Assembly (NCBI RefSeq): GCF_900230185.1
Contig: NZ_OCSR01000003.1
Span: 186,001-250,000, forward strand
Reading direction: 5' to 3'
Length of the DNA: 64,000 bases
DNA from: Burkholderia sp. OK233
Lineage (GTDB): Bacteria > Pseudomonadota > Gammaproteobacteria > Burkholderiales > Burkholderiaceae
Shown here: piece after piece, positions 44,578-53,396 of the stretch
How positions within the stretch are numbered: position 1 is the first letter of the stretch
Layout: each line of letters starts with the position of its first letter
Translations under genes and position numbers: made by a program
Notes under the pieces: generated by a model
Database searches by the model: none
What the model saw: only the letters and a program-made list of their open reading frames with translations
Told to the model about the DNA's origin: nothing

Positions 44578-46074
44578 ATGCGCCTGCTAAATCGTCTGGC
44601 TGTTTCAATGGTTTTGCCGCTGGCCTCCTGCGCGATCGGACCATCAAGTTCAAGCGATACGGGCTTCGGCGCGTCGCCCGCCATGCCGGCTCCGGAATCG
44701 TCGTTGGTTCCGATGGTCAACATCGCACCTGTTCAGGCGCGCCCCGACGGTTTCATGCCCACCGCTCCCGCCGGCTTTTCCGTCACCGAGTTTGCCGGTG
44801 GCCTCGCGCACCCGCGCTGGCTTTGCACGCTACCCAATGGTGACGTACTGGTAGCGGAAAGCGACGCGCCAAAAGAACATGACGAAGGCAGCGGCCTGTT
44901 CGGCTGGGTCAGAAAGCAGGTCATGAAGAGCGCAGGAGCCGGTGTGCCGAGCCCCGATCGCATTGTGCTGTTGCGCGACGTGGACGGCAGCGGCGTCGCG
45001 ACAACACAGACCGTGTTTCTACGCCGCCTGCACTCTCCGTTCGGAATGGCGCTGATTGGCAATCAACTCTATGTTGCCGATACGGACGCTCTGCTGCGTT
45101 TCGACTATGTGACGGGCGCCACCCAGCTTACAGGCCCCGGCGTAAAGGTTGCCGACTTGCCGGCCGGGCCGATCAACCATCACTGGACCAAAAATATCCT
45201 GGCCGACCGCTCCGGCAAGCATCTGTACATCACGGTGGGTTCGAACAGCAACGCAGGGGAAAATGGAGTCGACGCCGAAGAAGGCCGAGCGCGAATCCTT
45301 GAGTTCGACGTGGACAATGGGCGCTTGCGACCCTACGCGACAGGGCTGCGTAACCCGAATGGGCTCTCGTGGCAACCGGACAGCGGCGCATTGTGGGCAG
45401 CAGTCAACGAGCGGGACGATCTCGGTAACAACCTTGTGCCGGACTACATGACAGCAGTAAAAGAAGGGGCATTCTACGGTTTTCCATACAGCTATTACGG
45501 CCAGCACATCGACACCCGCGTCAAACCGCAACGCCCCGATATGGTTGCAAAGGCCATCTCGCCTGACTATGCGCTCGGCAATCATACGGCTTCACTCGGC
45601 TTGGTCTTTTACGACCGGACGCTGTTCCCGCCTCATTATCGTGGAGGCGCATTTGTCGGCCAGCACGGATCATGGAACCGTAAACCGCGTACAGGCTACA
45701 AGGTGGTGTTCGTGCCATTTGTCGATGGAAAACCTGCTGGCGTACCTGAGGATTTCCTGAGCGGCTTTCTGACGGCAGACGGCTACGCCGTGGGTCGACC
45801 CGTTGGCGTCGCACTGGACGCGCACGGGGCCTTGCTCGTGGCTGACGACGTCGGTAACGCTGTGTGGCGAGTAGCGCCGCGTAACAACGTCGAGTCGGCT
45901 GACATCGTGCCGGCGGGCAATGACACAGCTCTAGCCGCTCTGCTCCGAAGCCGGGCGGACGCAAGATTATCGTGCCGACTAGAACCGCTTCATCGGTCAA
46001 AGCAGCACGACTGTGGCGTCGCCTCAAAAGACGGGACCCGCAACTCGATCACGTTGACGATTCGCACGCAGTAG
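44578..46074 (+). CDS. PQQ-type sugar (sorbosone-like) dehydrogenase, predicted lipoprotein
   Basis: A 498-aa six-bladed beta-propeller of the sorbosone/soluble glucose dehydrogenase family. The start at 44578 gives a lipoprotein signal with the lipobox LASC near residue 18. Propeller motifs: GGLAHPRWLCTLPNGDVLVAE, LHSPFGMALIGNQLYVADTD, HHWTKNILADRSGKHLYITVGSNSN, GLRNPNGLSWQPD and GQHGSWNRKPRTGYKVVFV (His/Arg residues of the PQQ site). It would oxidise aldose-type substrates in the periplasm with PQQ. Similarity ends at about VGNAVWRV (residue 430); the last about 68 residues look like read-through into unrelated DNA. Confidence 0.83.
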   Translation: MRLLNRLAVSMVLPLASCAIGPSSSSDTGFGASPAMPAPESSLVPMVNIAPVQARPDGFMPTAPAGFSVTEFAGGLAHPRWLCTLPNGDVLVAESDAPKEHDEGSGLFGWVRKQVMKSAGAGVPSPDRIVLLRDVDGSGVATTQTVFLRRLHSPFGMALIGNQLYVADTDALLRFDYVTGATQLTGPGVKVADLPAGPINHHWTKNILADRSGKHLYITVGSNSNAGENGVDAEEGRARILEFDVDNGRLRPYATGLRNPNGLSWQPDSGALWAAVNERDDLGNNLVPDYMTAVKEGAFYGFPYSYYGQHIDTRVKPQRPDMVAKAISPDYALGNHTASLGLVFYDRTLFPPHYRGGAFVGQHGSWNRKPRTGYKVVFVPFVDGKPAGVPEDFLSGFLTADGYAVGRPVGVALDAHGALLVADDVGNAVWRVAPRNNVESADIVPAGNDTALAALLRSRADARLSCRLEPLHRSKQHDCGVASKDGTRNSITLTIRTQ

Positions 46075-46217
46075 AGCCAGCATTGTTGGGATGCGGCAGT
46101 TTGCGGAACTTGATCGGAACTTCCGCGCCGGTCGACAGTTCCTTCGCCGAATTATCGAGTGGCCGTTAACTCAGCGATTATCGGCCGTTCGCGAAAACCC
46201 ATTGACCGTCTCTTCAT

Positions 46218-47853
46218 GGCCCAGACTGTGTCAAAACGCATTTTGGCGCGTTAAAATTTACCATCCGATAGCAAGGGATGAGCAACATGAAACGGTTCGT
46301 TCGAGGCGACAATCGTACACAAAGCTCTCTGCTCCCTGAAGCGCTCGATGACTACGTGACGGACACAAATCCCGTGCGCGTAGTTGATGTCTTTGTCGAT
46401 GAGCTTGATCTTCATAAGCTTGGGTTTGAAGGAGTCCAACCAGCGTTGACTGGTCGGCCGTCGTATCACCCCGAGGTGATGCTCAAGATCTATATCTACG
46501 GTTACCTGAACCGTATTCAGTCGAGCCGCCGCCTTGAACGCGAGGCCCAGCGCAACGTCGAACTGATGTGGCTCACGGGCCGCCTGGCACCGGACTTCAA
46601 GACCATTGCGCGGTTCCGTAAAGACAACGGCAAAGCGATCCGTAGCGTCTGCCGTCAGTTCGTCGTGCTGTGCCAGCGTCTGGACCTCTTCGCCGAAGCG
46701 ATTGTTGCGATTGACGGCAGCAAGTTCAAGGCGGTGAACCACCGCGACCGTAACTTCACGAGCGCGAAGCTTGAACGACGCATGCGCGACATCGAGTCAA
46801 GTATCGCTCGCTATCTCGAGGCAATGGACACAGCGGATCGTCAGGAGCCGGCAATCGCGAAGGTCAGGACGGAGCGACTGCAAGACAAGATTGCGGCCTT
46901 GAAGGAGCAGATGCGAAGCCTCAAAGAGATCGAGGTGCGACTGAACGCGACACCTGACAAACAGGTTTCGCTTACCGACCCGGACGCGCGTTCGATGAAG
47001 ACGCGTGGGACCGGCGTTGTCGGCTACAACGTCCAGACGGCAGTGGATACGAAACACCATTTGATCGTCGCGCACGAGGTGACTAACAACGGCATTGACC
47101 GTGATCAACTGACGTCGATGGCGAAGCTTGCCCGAACGGAAATGGGTGTAGGCAAACTCACTGCGATCGCGGATCGAGGCTACTACAAGAGCGAAGAGAT
47201 ACTTGCATGCCATGAAGCTGGCATCACCGTATTCGTGGCAAAGACGGTGACATCAACCGCCACGGCGCATGGCCGTTTCAGCAGGGATGATTTTATTTAC
47301 AACCCGGAAACGAACGAATATCGGTGTCCGGCCGGTGAGCGGCTCATCTGGCGATGCTGGACAGTAGAGCGTGCTCTGAAGCTCGGCAAGTATTGGAGTT
47401 CGAATTGCCAGCAGTGCTCGTTAAAAGAGAAATGCACGCCGGGCACTGAGCGGCGTATGACCCGCTGGGAGCACGAGACCCTTGTTGAGGAAATGCAGGC
47501 GCGACTTGATCATGCTCCTGAGATAATGCGGACCCGGCGGCAGACAGTCGAGCATCCCTTCGGCACGATCAAAGCATGGATGGGGGCCACTCATTTCCTC
47601 ACGCGGACCATCGAACGAGTGAGCACTGAAATGAGCTTGCACGTGCTGGCGTACAACATGAAGCGAGTGATCCGGTTACTCGGTTCGGAAACGCTTATAA
47701 CGGCAATGCGGGCGTGATGCCCGCATGGGGTTGTTGAACCTTTGCAACGGTTCGCCGGGTTTCGTTCGGCTTGTCGCAATCGAAAAGCTGCAACGTCCGA
47801 TGAGGCCGGTTTCGTTATTTCTTGTGGCCACCCGTTTTGACACAGTCTGGGCC
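46218..47853 (+). mobile_element. IS1182-family insertion sequence, complete
   Basis: A 1636-bp element. Perfect 21-bp inverted repeats bound it: ggcccagactgtgtcaaaac begins at 46218, and its exact complement ends at 47853. It holds one full-length transposase gene. No target-site duplication is visible (tcat before, gaac after). It sits between the sugar dehydrogenase and the plasmid transfer genes, at a block boundary. Confidence 0.92.
46287..47717 (+). CDS. IS1182-family transposase (DDE)
   Basis: A 476-aa transposase. The ATG at 46287 (MKRFVRGDNRTQSSLLPEAL) matches the family N-terminus, with AAGGG upstream; an ATG 9 nt earlier is possible. The N-terminal helix-turn-helix region has GRPSYHPEVMLKIYIYGYL. 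The catalytic domain shows AIDGSKFKAVN (first Asp), ADRGYYKSEEI (second Asp) and RRQTVEHPFGTIK (Glu). A coiled coil lies at about residues 155-225. Intact and potentially active. Confidence 0.92.
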   Translation: MKRFVRGDNRTQSSLLPEALDDYVTDTNPVRVVDVFVDELDLHKLGFEGVQPALTGRPSYHPEVMLKIYIYGYLNRIQSSRRLEREAQRNVELMWLTGRLAPDFKTIARFRKDNGKAIRSVCRQFVVLCQRLDLFAEAIVAIDGSKFKAVNHRDRNFTSAKLERRMRDIESSIARYLEAMDTADRQEPAIAKVRTERLQDKIAALKEQMRSLKEIEVRLNATPDKQVSLTDPDARSMKTRGTGVVGYNVQTAVDTKHHLIVAHEVTNNGIDRDQLTSMAKLARTEMGVGKLTAIADRGYYKSEEILACHEAGITVFVAKTVTSTATAHGRFSRDDFIYNPETNEYRCPAGERLIWRCWTVERALKLGKYWSSNCQQCSLKEKCTPGTERRMTRWEHETLVEEMQARLDHAPEIMRTRRQTVEHPFGTIKAWMGATHFLTRTIERVSTEMSLHVLAYNMKRVIRLLGSETLITAMRA

Positions 47854-47966
47854 GAACCCGGAAGCCTGCTACCGCGTGCTGTCGACTGCGGGCCGTAGCC
47901 CGCACCGTAAAAAGTCCTGACTTCCGAGGGCAAAATATTGGCAGGACCTGAGAGAGCGGCTGCGCG
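47854..47966. other. Spacer after IS1182 with a small hairpin
   Basis: Contains a 7-bp hairpin, tgcgggc/gcccgca, at 47887-47904. It lies downstream of the trbM-like gene on the minus strand and may mark the end of the transfer transcript, but no T-run follows. Confidence 0.35.
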
Positions 47967-48281
47967 TCACGGACCAGATTGAACGTTTCCGTACCGGTCG
48001 TTCACACCCTTCTTCGTATCCGGTCCAACGCTCTTGCACTGGTTCGTGAAATCGCTACGGGCATTCGAAGTGCCTGTCTCATCGAAGTGACCGTGGTGGA
48101 ATTTCACGATGGAAAAGTAACCTGTCATATAGTTTTTGCAGTCCCCGCCGGCACTCCCACCGGCGATCAGACCGGCGAGACACAAGACGGCCCCGCAGGC
48201 CGACGGGTTGTCGTCGTCGGCCAGCGCCGCCGTCTGGGTGGCGACCGCGGCGCAGATTAATATTGCGATCAGTCGTTTCAT
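47967..48281 (-). CDS. TrbM-like exported conjugation protein
   Basis: A 104-aa protein with a Sec signal (MKRLIAILICAAVATQTAAL, cleavage near residue 21). The mature part is cysteine-rich: SACGAVLCLAG, then GGDCKNYMTGYFSIVKFH and RSDFTNQC, matching the TrbM/KikA pattern of conserved Cys, YFSI and a final Cys. The start at 48281 is preceded by AGGAGA. TrbM-like proteins occur in conjugative plasmids; their exact role is unclear. It is the last gene of the minus-strand transfer run. Confidence 0.7.
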   Translation of the reverse strand: MKRLIAILICAAVATQTAALADDDNPSACGAVLCLAGLIAGGSAGGDCKNYMTGYFSIVKFHHGHFDETGTSNARSDFTNQCKSVGPDTKKGVNDRYGNVQSGP

Positions 48282-48292
48282 GAGATCTCCTG

Positions 48293-48745
48293 TCAGGTGG
48301 TCAGAAGGCGCAGTGCCGCAAGGGCTCCGACTGTGAGCGTCGCGGAGCCAAGCGTGGCGCATACGGTCCATGCGGCCAGTTCGATTCGGCCGATACCACG
48401 ACCGCAGCCGCGCTCTTCGCGCAAGATCTCGCGCAGCAGATCGCGGCTCCGTCCGTTGGCTTCGTCGTACTGCCTGAGCGAGATCTCGCCAAGCAGTTGA
48501 TCGCGGGCCTCTGAAAACCGCCCCGCTTCGGCCAGCAAATCGGTGCTCGATGCTGCAAACTGGTTGAGGAACTGCTCGTAGCGGGACGTGAAGCGCAGCA
48601 GCGTAAGTTCACCGTCGTCCTTGAATTGCTTGCCCGTGGTATCGAGCAACTGGGACAGACCCTTCACGTCCCGTCGTAGCAGCGATAGCTCACCCAGTAC
48701 TGCGCCGATCAGCTCCTCGCGGATCGAATCGTCCGATGCGCCCAT
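48293..48745 (-). CDS. stbC: StbC-like plasmid stability/transfer accessory protein
   Basis: A 150-aa protein. The ATG at 48745 overlaps the stbB stop (TGATG), which fixes the start. It is mostly helical and charged (REELIGAVLGELSLLRRD, FTSRYEQFLNQFAASS), with a C-terminal hydrophobic segment ALAALRLL and WTVCATLGSATLTVGAL that probably anchors it in the membrane. Position and coupling immediately after a StbB ATPase are as in stbABC of IncW plasmids and traLM of related plasmids; the name rests on this context. Confidence 0.6.
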   Translation of the reverse strand: MGASDDSIREELIGAVLGELSLLRRDVKGLSQLLDTTGKQFKDDGELTLLRFTSRYEQFLNQFAASSTDLLAEAGRFSEARDQLLGEISLRQYDEANGRSRDLLREILREERGCGRGIGRIELAAWTVCATLGSATLTVGALAALRLLTT

Positions 48746-49458
48746 CAATGCACCACGAGTTTGAAGACTGCGTCCAGTTCGGTTGTTACCCGTGTGGCCA
48801 GACGTTTGATTGCAACCAGTTGGCGAATCTGTGCAAGATGTTCCTCGGGCTCCCCGCACTCCATTGCTTCGGCGTTCATCGCGACATAGTCGGTCGGATC
48901 GTTGCGAATATCGATGATGGAGCGATCGAACGCCTTGATCTTTTCGTAGATAGGGTTCTCATACATCACCGCATCACGATTCAAGACGAAATTGCGGCTT
49001 TCCGCGTAGTAGTCGAAAATTTTCGAGAAAACCTTTGACACGTCGTCTTTCGGGGTGACCGTGTTAAACACGACGCGTATGCGGTTTGCCGGCACACCGA
49101 TTTCTCCGGTGAGTGCGCGCAATGTCGAAATTGTGTCGACCTGTTGTTTAAGCGCAGGAACGGTTGGTACGACGAAGGCATCGAAGTCCTCGTGAGAACC
49201 GTGATAGTCACGCATCAGCGAGACAAAGTCTTCGACATTCGATGCCCCAATATCGACCACGGCATGCCGCAAGGTCATCAGTTTGTCCTGCAGTTCGCCA
49301 AACTCCTTTCCGCGCATCGCCGATCCTTTTTCGCTGTCGTCCGAGTTGATCGACTCGACAGGAATCACCTGGGCACCGTCCAGCCGTGGCGCGAGAAGGT
49401 GATGTGCAACGGTACTCTTGCCAACATTGCCGGAGAAGTTGATTACGGCGATCTTCAT
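48745..49458 (-). CDS. stbB: StbB-like ParA-family ATPase
   Basis: A 237-aa P-loop ATPase of the MinD/ParA class. MKIAVINFSGNVGKSTVAHH carries the Walker A motif GNVGKST at residues 10-16. VVDIGASNVEDFVSLM and FVVPTVPALKQQ follow, as in StbB of IncW and TraL of related plasmids. The start at 49458 is the family N-terminus. StbB links plasmid positioning and conjugation. The DNA-binding partner StbA is not seen in this window. Confidence 0.83.
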   Translation of the reverse strand: MKIAVINFSGNVGKSTVAHHLLAPRLDGAQVIPVESINSDDSEKGSAMRGKEFGELQDKLMTLRHAVVDIGASNVEDFVSLMRDYHGSHEDFDAFVVPTVPALKQQVDTISTLRALTGEIGVPANRIRVVFNTVTPKDDVSKVFSKIFDYYAESRNFVLNRDAVMYENPIYEKIKAFDRSIIDIRNDPTDYVAMNAEAMECGEPEEHLAQIRQLVAIKRLATRVTTELDAVFKLVVH

Positions 49459-49534
49459 GATGGTTTGCTCCTGTTGTTCGATTTGACGATGACGGTCGCG
49501 AGGCGATCGCGGCCGCCCGGCGTTGTCCGCCGCC

Positions 49535-51199
49535 TTATGGTTCCATTTCGAGCGTCGGCCCATCGTGTTCGGCGGTCTGCGACTGCGGGTCCTGTCCGCG
49601 CTCCGGCGTCGCCTGATGGGTGGTCTGCTGTGCAGCGTGAGTTTGGCCCCGTTGCTCCCGCTCGACCTGCTTGCGTACGGCCTCGATCGTTGCTTCGCTT
49701 ACCTGGGGCATGGGCACGTCCAGTGGCCGGTTAGCTGCGCGCGCCTCGGCCACGGCGCTTTCGAACTCCCCCATCAGCTTCTCCTGCTGCTGCTGCGGCA
49801 GGCCTTTGATCTCGTCGCGCAGCACCTCGCGCGCGGCCTGCGCCTTGATGCGCTCGCGTGCCTCATTGAGCGTCTTCTGCTGTTCCTTCGAGTATTTCCA
49901 GTCTCCGCTCAGGAACCGCTCACGTGCCTCATTGATCTGTCGGCGCTCATCGGCGTCGCGGCGCGCGCTGGCCAGCGCTTCGCGCTGCTCGCGCGTGGGC
50001 AGGCCCGGCACATCGGACGAGAACACCAGCCATTCGTTACGCCGGCTCTCGACTGACTTTGGCGCGAGTTCGGTACCCTTCTCGTCGAACTGGCGCTGCA
50101 GCGCTGTTACCGTCTTGCTGCCGCCCTTTTCCAGCTCGATCCGCTGACCGGGCTGCACACCGCTTTCGCCGATCGCGCGCTCGATGTCCAGTCCCCAGAC
50201 GGTGCGCTCGCCATCCTCCGTGCGCACGGTCGCGTAGTAGCTGTCGTTCTGCTTGTCGTCGTGGTTGAACGGGGCGGGCCCGTGTGCCACCAGTACGCCC
50301 GCCGTGACACCGGCCGGCGTTGGTGTGCCCCGAGCGGGGCTTGCCGGCGCGGCCGCAGATGGTTGCGCGGCGGCCGTCCGGGCGCCTCCGGGCGCGGCGG
50401 TATCACGCCCAGTTGTGACCGTCTTCGCCGCCTCCGGCGCGGCGGGCTGCTTTTGCCCTGCGGCGTCTGCCGCCTCCATCTCATTCGTGCGCGCCTTGTC
50501 AGCATCACTGGATTTGTCACCAGCGCCGATACGCATCGCCTCGCGTGCAGCGGTCAGTACTGCCCGATCCTGCGCACCCGGCTTGAAGCCACGCGTCGGC
50601 ACACCGGCGAGTTCGGCCGCGATCCACGCCTGCCGCCGAAACTCTTCGCTACCCTTAAGCTGCAGCTCATCCCAGTTCTTTGCCTTCGCGACTTCGACCA
50701 TATGCGCGATCACGTCGCGATCCTCGCTGGCCGTCGACAGCGAGCGGCCCTTGTCCTCAAAGTGCACCGTTTCGCTTTTGCGATCGAGAAACTTGCCCTC
50801 ATGCGCCACATACCGGTTAGTGACCGACTTCGGCACGTCATAGCCGGTCTTCTCGAAAACCGGTTTCGGGCGGATGGTGTTCTCCGGCTCGTTACCGGTC
50901 TTCCCGAGCGGCTTGCCGGTGCCGGCGGCCGGCTTCACCGACTCGTCAGTGGCGGTGTCGGGCAATGGGTCGCGCTTGAGAAGCTTCTCGACCTTCTCCC
51001 GGTCGGCCGCGCGGATCTTCTTCAGGCGCTCTTCGGTTACCTCATCGACCGGCGTTTCCGGACTGCCGGGCACGGCGCCCGCGTCCGGCTCGTTCGCCGG
51101 CGGCGTGACGCGCGCACGGATGGTCGACGCATCGTCGGCATTGGCCGCGTCGCGTTCGCGGTAGTCGATCCGGTCGGCGGGAAATTCGATCTCGTTCAT
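49535..51199 (-). CDS. LPD7-domain conjugation protein, relaxase-C-terminus-like
   Basis: A 554-aa soluble protein. The region at about residues 118-215 (VPKSVTNRYVAHEGKFLDR, DKGRSLSTASEDRDVIAHM, WDELQLKGSEEFRRQAW, AGVPTRGFKP) is an LPD7 domain, normally fused to MOB relaxases or primases. A second region (about 305-390) with YYATVRTEDGERTVWGLDIE and QFDEKGTELAPKSVESRRNEW matches the C-terminal part of such relaxases. Between them lies an Ala/Pro-rich linker, and the C-terminus is a charged helix. No relaxase HUH domain is present. The start overlaps the virD4 stop by 4 nt. Confidence 0.72.
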   Translation of the reverse strand: MNEIEFPADRIDYRERDAANADDASTIRARVTPPANEPDAGAVPGSPETPVDEVTEERLKKIRAADREKVEKLLKRDPLPDTATDESVKPAAGTGKPLGKTGNEPENTIRPKPVFEKTGYDVPKSVTNRYVAHEGKFLDRKSETVHFEDKGRSLSTASEDRDVIAHMVEVAKAKNWDELQLKGSEEFRRQAWIAAELAGVPTRGFKPGAQDRAVLTAAREAMRIGAGDKSSDADKARTNEMEAADAAGQKQPAAPEAAKTVTTGRDTAAPGGARTAAAQPSAAAPASPARGTPTPAGVTAGVLVAHGPAPFNHDDKQNDSYYATVRTEDGERTVWGLDIERAIGESGVQPGQRIELEKGGSKTVTALQRQFDEKGTELAPKSVESRRNEWLVFSSDVPGLPTREQREALASARRDADERRQINEARERFLSGDWKYSKEQQKTLNEARERIKAQAAREVLRDEIKGLPQQQQEKLMGEFESAVAEARAANRPLDVPMPQVSEATIEAVRKQVEREQRGQTHAAQQTTHQATPERGQDPQSQTAEHDGPTLEMEP

Positions 51200-52977
51200 A
51201 CGGTCACTCCTTGCGGTTCAGGGTGTGATTGAGGTACTGCGGTTTGCGCCGACACGGCGGCTGCCGCGTCCGGCAGGACTTCTCGCAGATAAGGCATCAA
51301 CTGGAACAGCGATGCGCGGATGCTATTGCGGTTGGCGAGATGAACCGGCGCGAGTACGCCGATCTCGTGCTCCCGGACGTCACGCGCCAGACCGGCCGAC
51401 TGCCTGGCTGCGTCTGCGGCCGCCGCGGCCTGCTGCGCGCGGCGAGCCGCGTTCTGCGTCTGCCACCACTGCTCGACGTCGATCTTTGGAACAGGCGCGC
51501 ACAGCTCGCGCGCGACGAACGCGGCGTGTTTCATCTGTACTTCATTGGGAAACTTCGGACCGAAACCGAACCAGGCGCGCCGGCGATTGGTTTTCTCCAG
51601 CTTCGCCATCACACCCTGCAGGTAAGGGCTCTGCCGCACGAGCCGGTCGACGAGTTCGGCGTCTTCATAGAAAAACGCCTTCTCGCACAGGATCGGCTCG
51701 CACCCCTCCATCGTGATGATCTGTTTGTTGTGCTTCAGCGCGCGCAACTCCTGCGGCATCATCAACGCCCTGCCGTGGTCCGTTTCGCTCGTGCTCGTCG
51801 ACGAACTCCGGCCGCGACTACGGTTACGCGAGCGCGCCATGTACGTGAAGGTCCCCAGCATCTTCGAGTACTCTTCCGATTCCTTGACCGTACGCGGCGC
51901 ATACAGGCTGCGCATCTTGCAGTTGATGGCGAGCGTTTCGGCGCCGTGCTTGCCGTACAGCTTCGGATCCTCGATCTGGGACATGCCCTGAAAGATCAGC
52001 ATCAGCCGGAGGTTGTAGCCAGCAATGAACGGGTTGGCCGTATCGATGATGTCGATCTTGCCGGGCGCTGCAAACTCGTCCAGGATCAGCGCGCACTGGT
52101 ATTTGAGCTCAGGATTCTCGGCAGGCAGCTCGCGCGTGTTCAGGTCGATCAGCTGCGAGAAAAAGAGATTGACCAGCAGCGCACCGGCCTTCAGGTCGCC
52201 CGGCTTGATGCCCACATAGATCGACATACGCTTTTTGCGCACATCGGCCAGATCGAAGTCCGAGCGGCTGGTTGCCGCGTCGACCACGGGATTGCTAAAG
52301 ACGTTCAGCGGCGCGGTCATCGTCGATACGATGTTCGCGAAGGCTTCCTTCGATTGCGACAGGAAACGGTTCAGCGCATCGAGACATTCGAAGGTGAGCG
52401 CCGGTAGCCCGTCAGTCGCATGAGCTGCATCGGCGCGCGTGCTGACGATCGACGAGATGTGTTCACGGATCGCCCTGCCCTTGCCCGAAGCCTGCCGCAG
52501 CACCTCGCCGAACGTGCACGGCAGCGAGGGCGTTTCCAGCAGGTACAGGACGATCCCGATGAACAGGTTGCGGGCGTTGTCGTTCCAGTACTTCAGGCGC
52601 GCGTCGACGTTGGACGGATACAGGTGTTCGCCGATCGTCATCACGTCGCCCACGCGCGCATATGCGGGTCGGCCGGCGATATATTCGAGCGGGTTGTACG
52701 CGTGCGAGCGTCCGTCTTCCGAGAACGGCGCCCACAGATAGGTTTCGTGACCGCATGCCCGCCGATAGCCGGACGTATAGTGGTAGTTCTCTTCCTTGAT
52801 GTCCTCGACCACGACGGAATCGGGATAGGTGAGAAGATTCGGGATCACGATCGACGTGCCCTTGCCGGAGCGGGTGCCGGCGGCCGTCATCAGGAAATCC
52901 TGGCCGTAATACTTCAGGTATTCACCCTTGTACTTACCGACAATGAAGGGCGGATACAGATGTTGTGAGGTCGTCAT
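51196..52977 (-). CDS. virD4: VirD4/TraG coupling protein, soluble ATPase part
   Basis: A 593-aa type IV coupling protein that should deliver substrate DNA to the secretion channel. It begins directly with YPPFIVGKYKGEYLKYYGQD and the Walker A motif GTRSGKGTS (about residues 33-41). Then come PLEYIAGRPAYARVGD and Walker B CALILDEFAAPGKID (about 292-306), plus MQSIEDP-like and YAPRTVKESEEYSKMLG segments. It lacks the N-terminal membrane domain of normal VirD4 proteins; that part is encoded by the separate upstream ORF 52980-53336. It overlaps the LPD7 gene by 4 nt. Confidence 0.88.
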   Translation of the reverse strand: MTTSQHLYPPFIVGKYKGEYLKYYGQDFLMTAAGTRSGKGTSIVIPNLLTYPDSVVVEDIKEENYHYTSGYRRACGHETYLWAPFSEDGRSHAYNPLEYIAGRPAYARVGDVMTIGEHLYPSNVDARLKYWNDNARNLFIGIVLYLLETPSLPCTFGEVLRQASGKGRAIREHISSIVSTRADAAHATDGLPALTFECLDALNRFLSQSKEAFANIVSTMTAPLNVFSNPVVDAATSRSDFDLADVRKKRMSIYVGIKPGDLKAGALLVNLFFSQLIDLNTRELPAENPELKYQCALILDEFAAPGKIDIIDTANPFIAGYNLRLMLIFQGMSQIEDPKLYGKHGAETLAINCKMRSLYAPRTVKESEEYSKMLGTFTYMARSRNRSRGRSSSTSTSETDHGRALMMPQELRALKHNKQIITMEGCEPILCEKAFFYEDAELVDRLVRQSPYLQGVMAKLEKTNRRRAWFGFGPKFPNEVQMKHAAFVARELCAPVPKIDVEQWWQTQNAARRAQQAAAAADAARQSAGLARDVREHEIGVLAPVHLANRNSIRASLFQLMPYLREVLPDAAAAVSAQTAVPQSHPEPQGVTV

Positions 52978-52979
52978 GG

Positions 52980-53336
52980 TTACTTCTTCTCCAGCAGGCC
53001 CGCTTTCACAATGTCGTTACGGGTTGCGAACCGGGCCTCGCCAAACTGCGCGAGGCGTTTGCGGCCCGACACGAGCGCCATCGTGATCACGGCCACGGGC
53101 AGGCCGGTGATCACCACCGACAGCAGCGTGCACACCTTGAGCGCGCGCACCACCGCAGGCACGTCACCGTAGGCATGCCAGTAGTCGTACAGCGTGAACA
53201 CGCCCGCGCTGCCCTCCGGCAGCTTCTGCATCTTCGCGAAAAGCTGACCGCCGGCGAACTGGCCGAGGAACGCGAAGCCGCACAGGATCAGCAGGAAGAC
53301 CACGACGGGGATCAGAATTCGAAGCGGTTTTGGCAT
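52980..53336 (-). CDS. VirD4 N-terminal membrane domain encoded as a separate ORF
   Basis: A 118-aa protein with two membrane segments (LRILIPVVVFLLILCGFAF at about 5-23, and SVVITGLPVAVITMALVSG at about 73-91) flanking a short periplasmic loop. It then ends with FGEARFATRNDIVKAGLLEKK, the sequence that in intact VirD4/TraG proteins leads straight into the VGKYKG segment. Here a TAA stop follows, then CC and the ATG of the ATPase part in a different frame. So the coupling protein is made as two chains, or the gene is frameshifted. GAGGA precedes the start. Confidence 0.8.
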   Translation of the reverse strand: MPKPLRILIPVVVFLLILCGFAFLGQFAGGQLFAKMQKLPEGSAGVFTLYDYWHAYGDVPAVVRALKVCTLLSVVITGLPVAVITMALVSGRKRLAQFGEARFATRNDIVKAGLLEKK

Positions 53337-53345
53337 GGTCGGTCC

Positions 53346-53396
53346 TCAGTGCGCGGACGCGTCGATAGCGGCCTGAAATTTCAGATGCGTTGTCAT
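53346..53396 (-). other. 16-codon ORF coupled to its neighbours
   Basis: An ATG at 53396 overlaps the stop of the preceding gene (ATGA) and opens 16 codons ending in TGA at 53346, 10 nt before the virD4 membrane-domain start. It could be a translational-coupling leader. The frame is too short to judge as a protein. Confidence 0.25.

Noticed and set aside
46218..47853. Target-site duplication for the IS1182 element
   Set aside because: The bases next to the perfect inverted repeats (tcat and gaac) do not match, so none can be claimed.
47887..47904. 7-bp hairpin as an intrinsic terminator
   Set aside because: No T-run follows on either strand and the stem is short.
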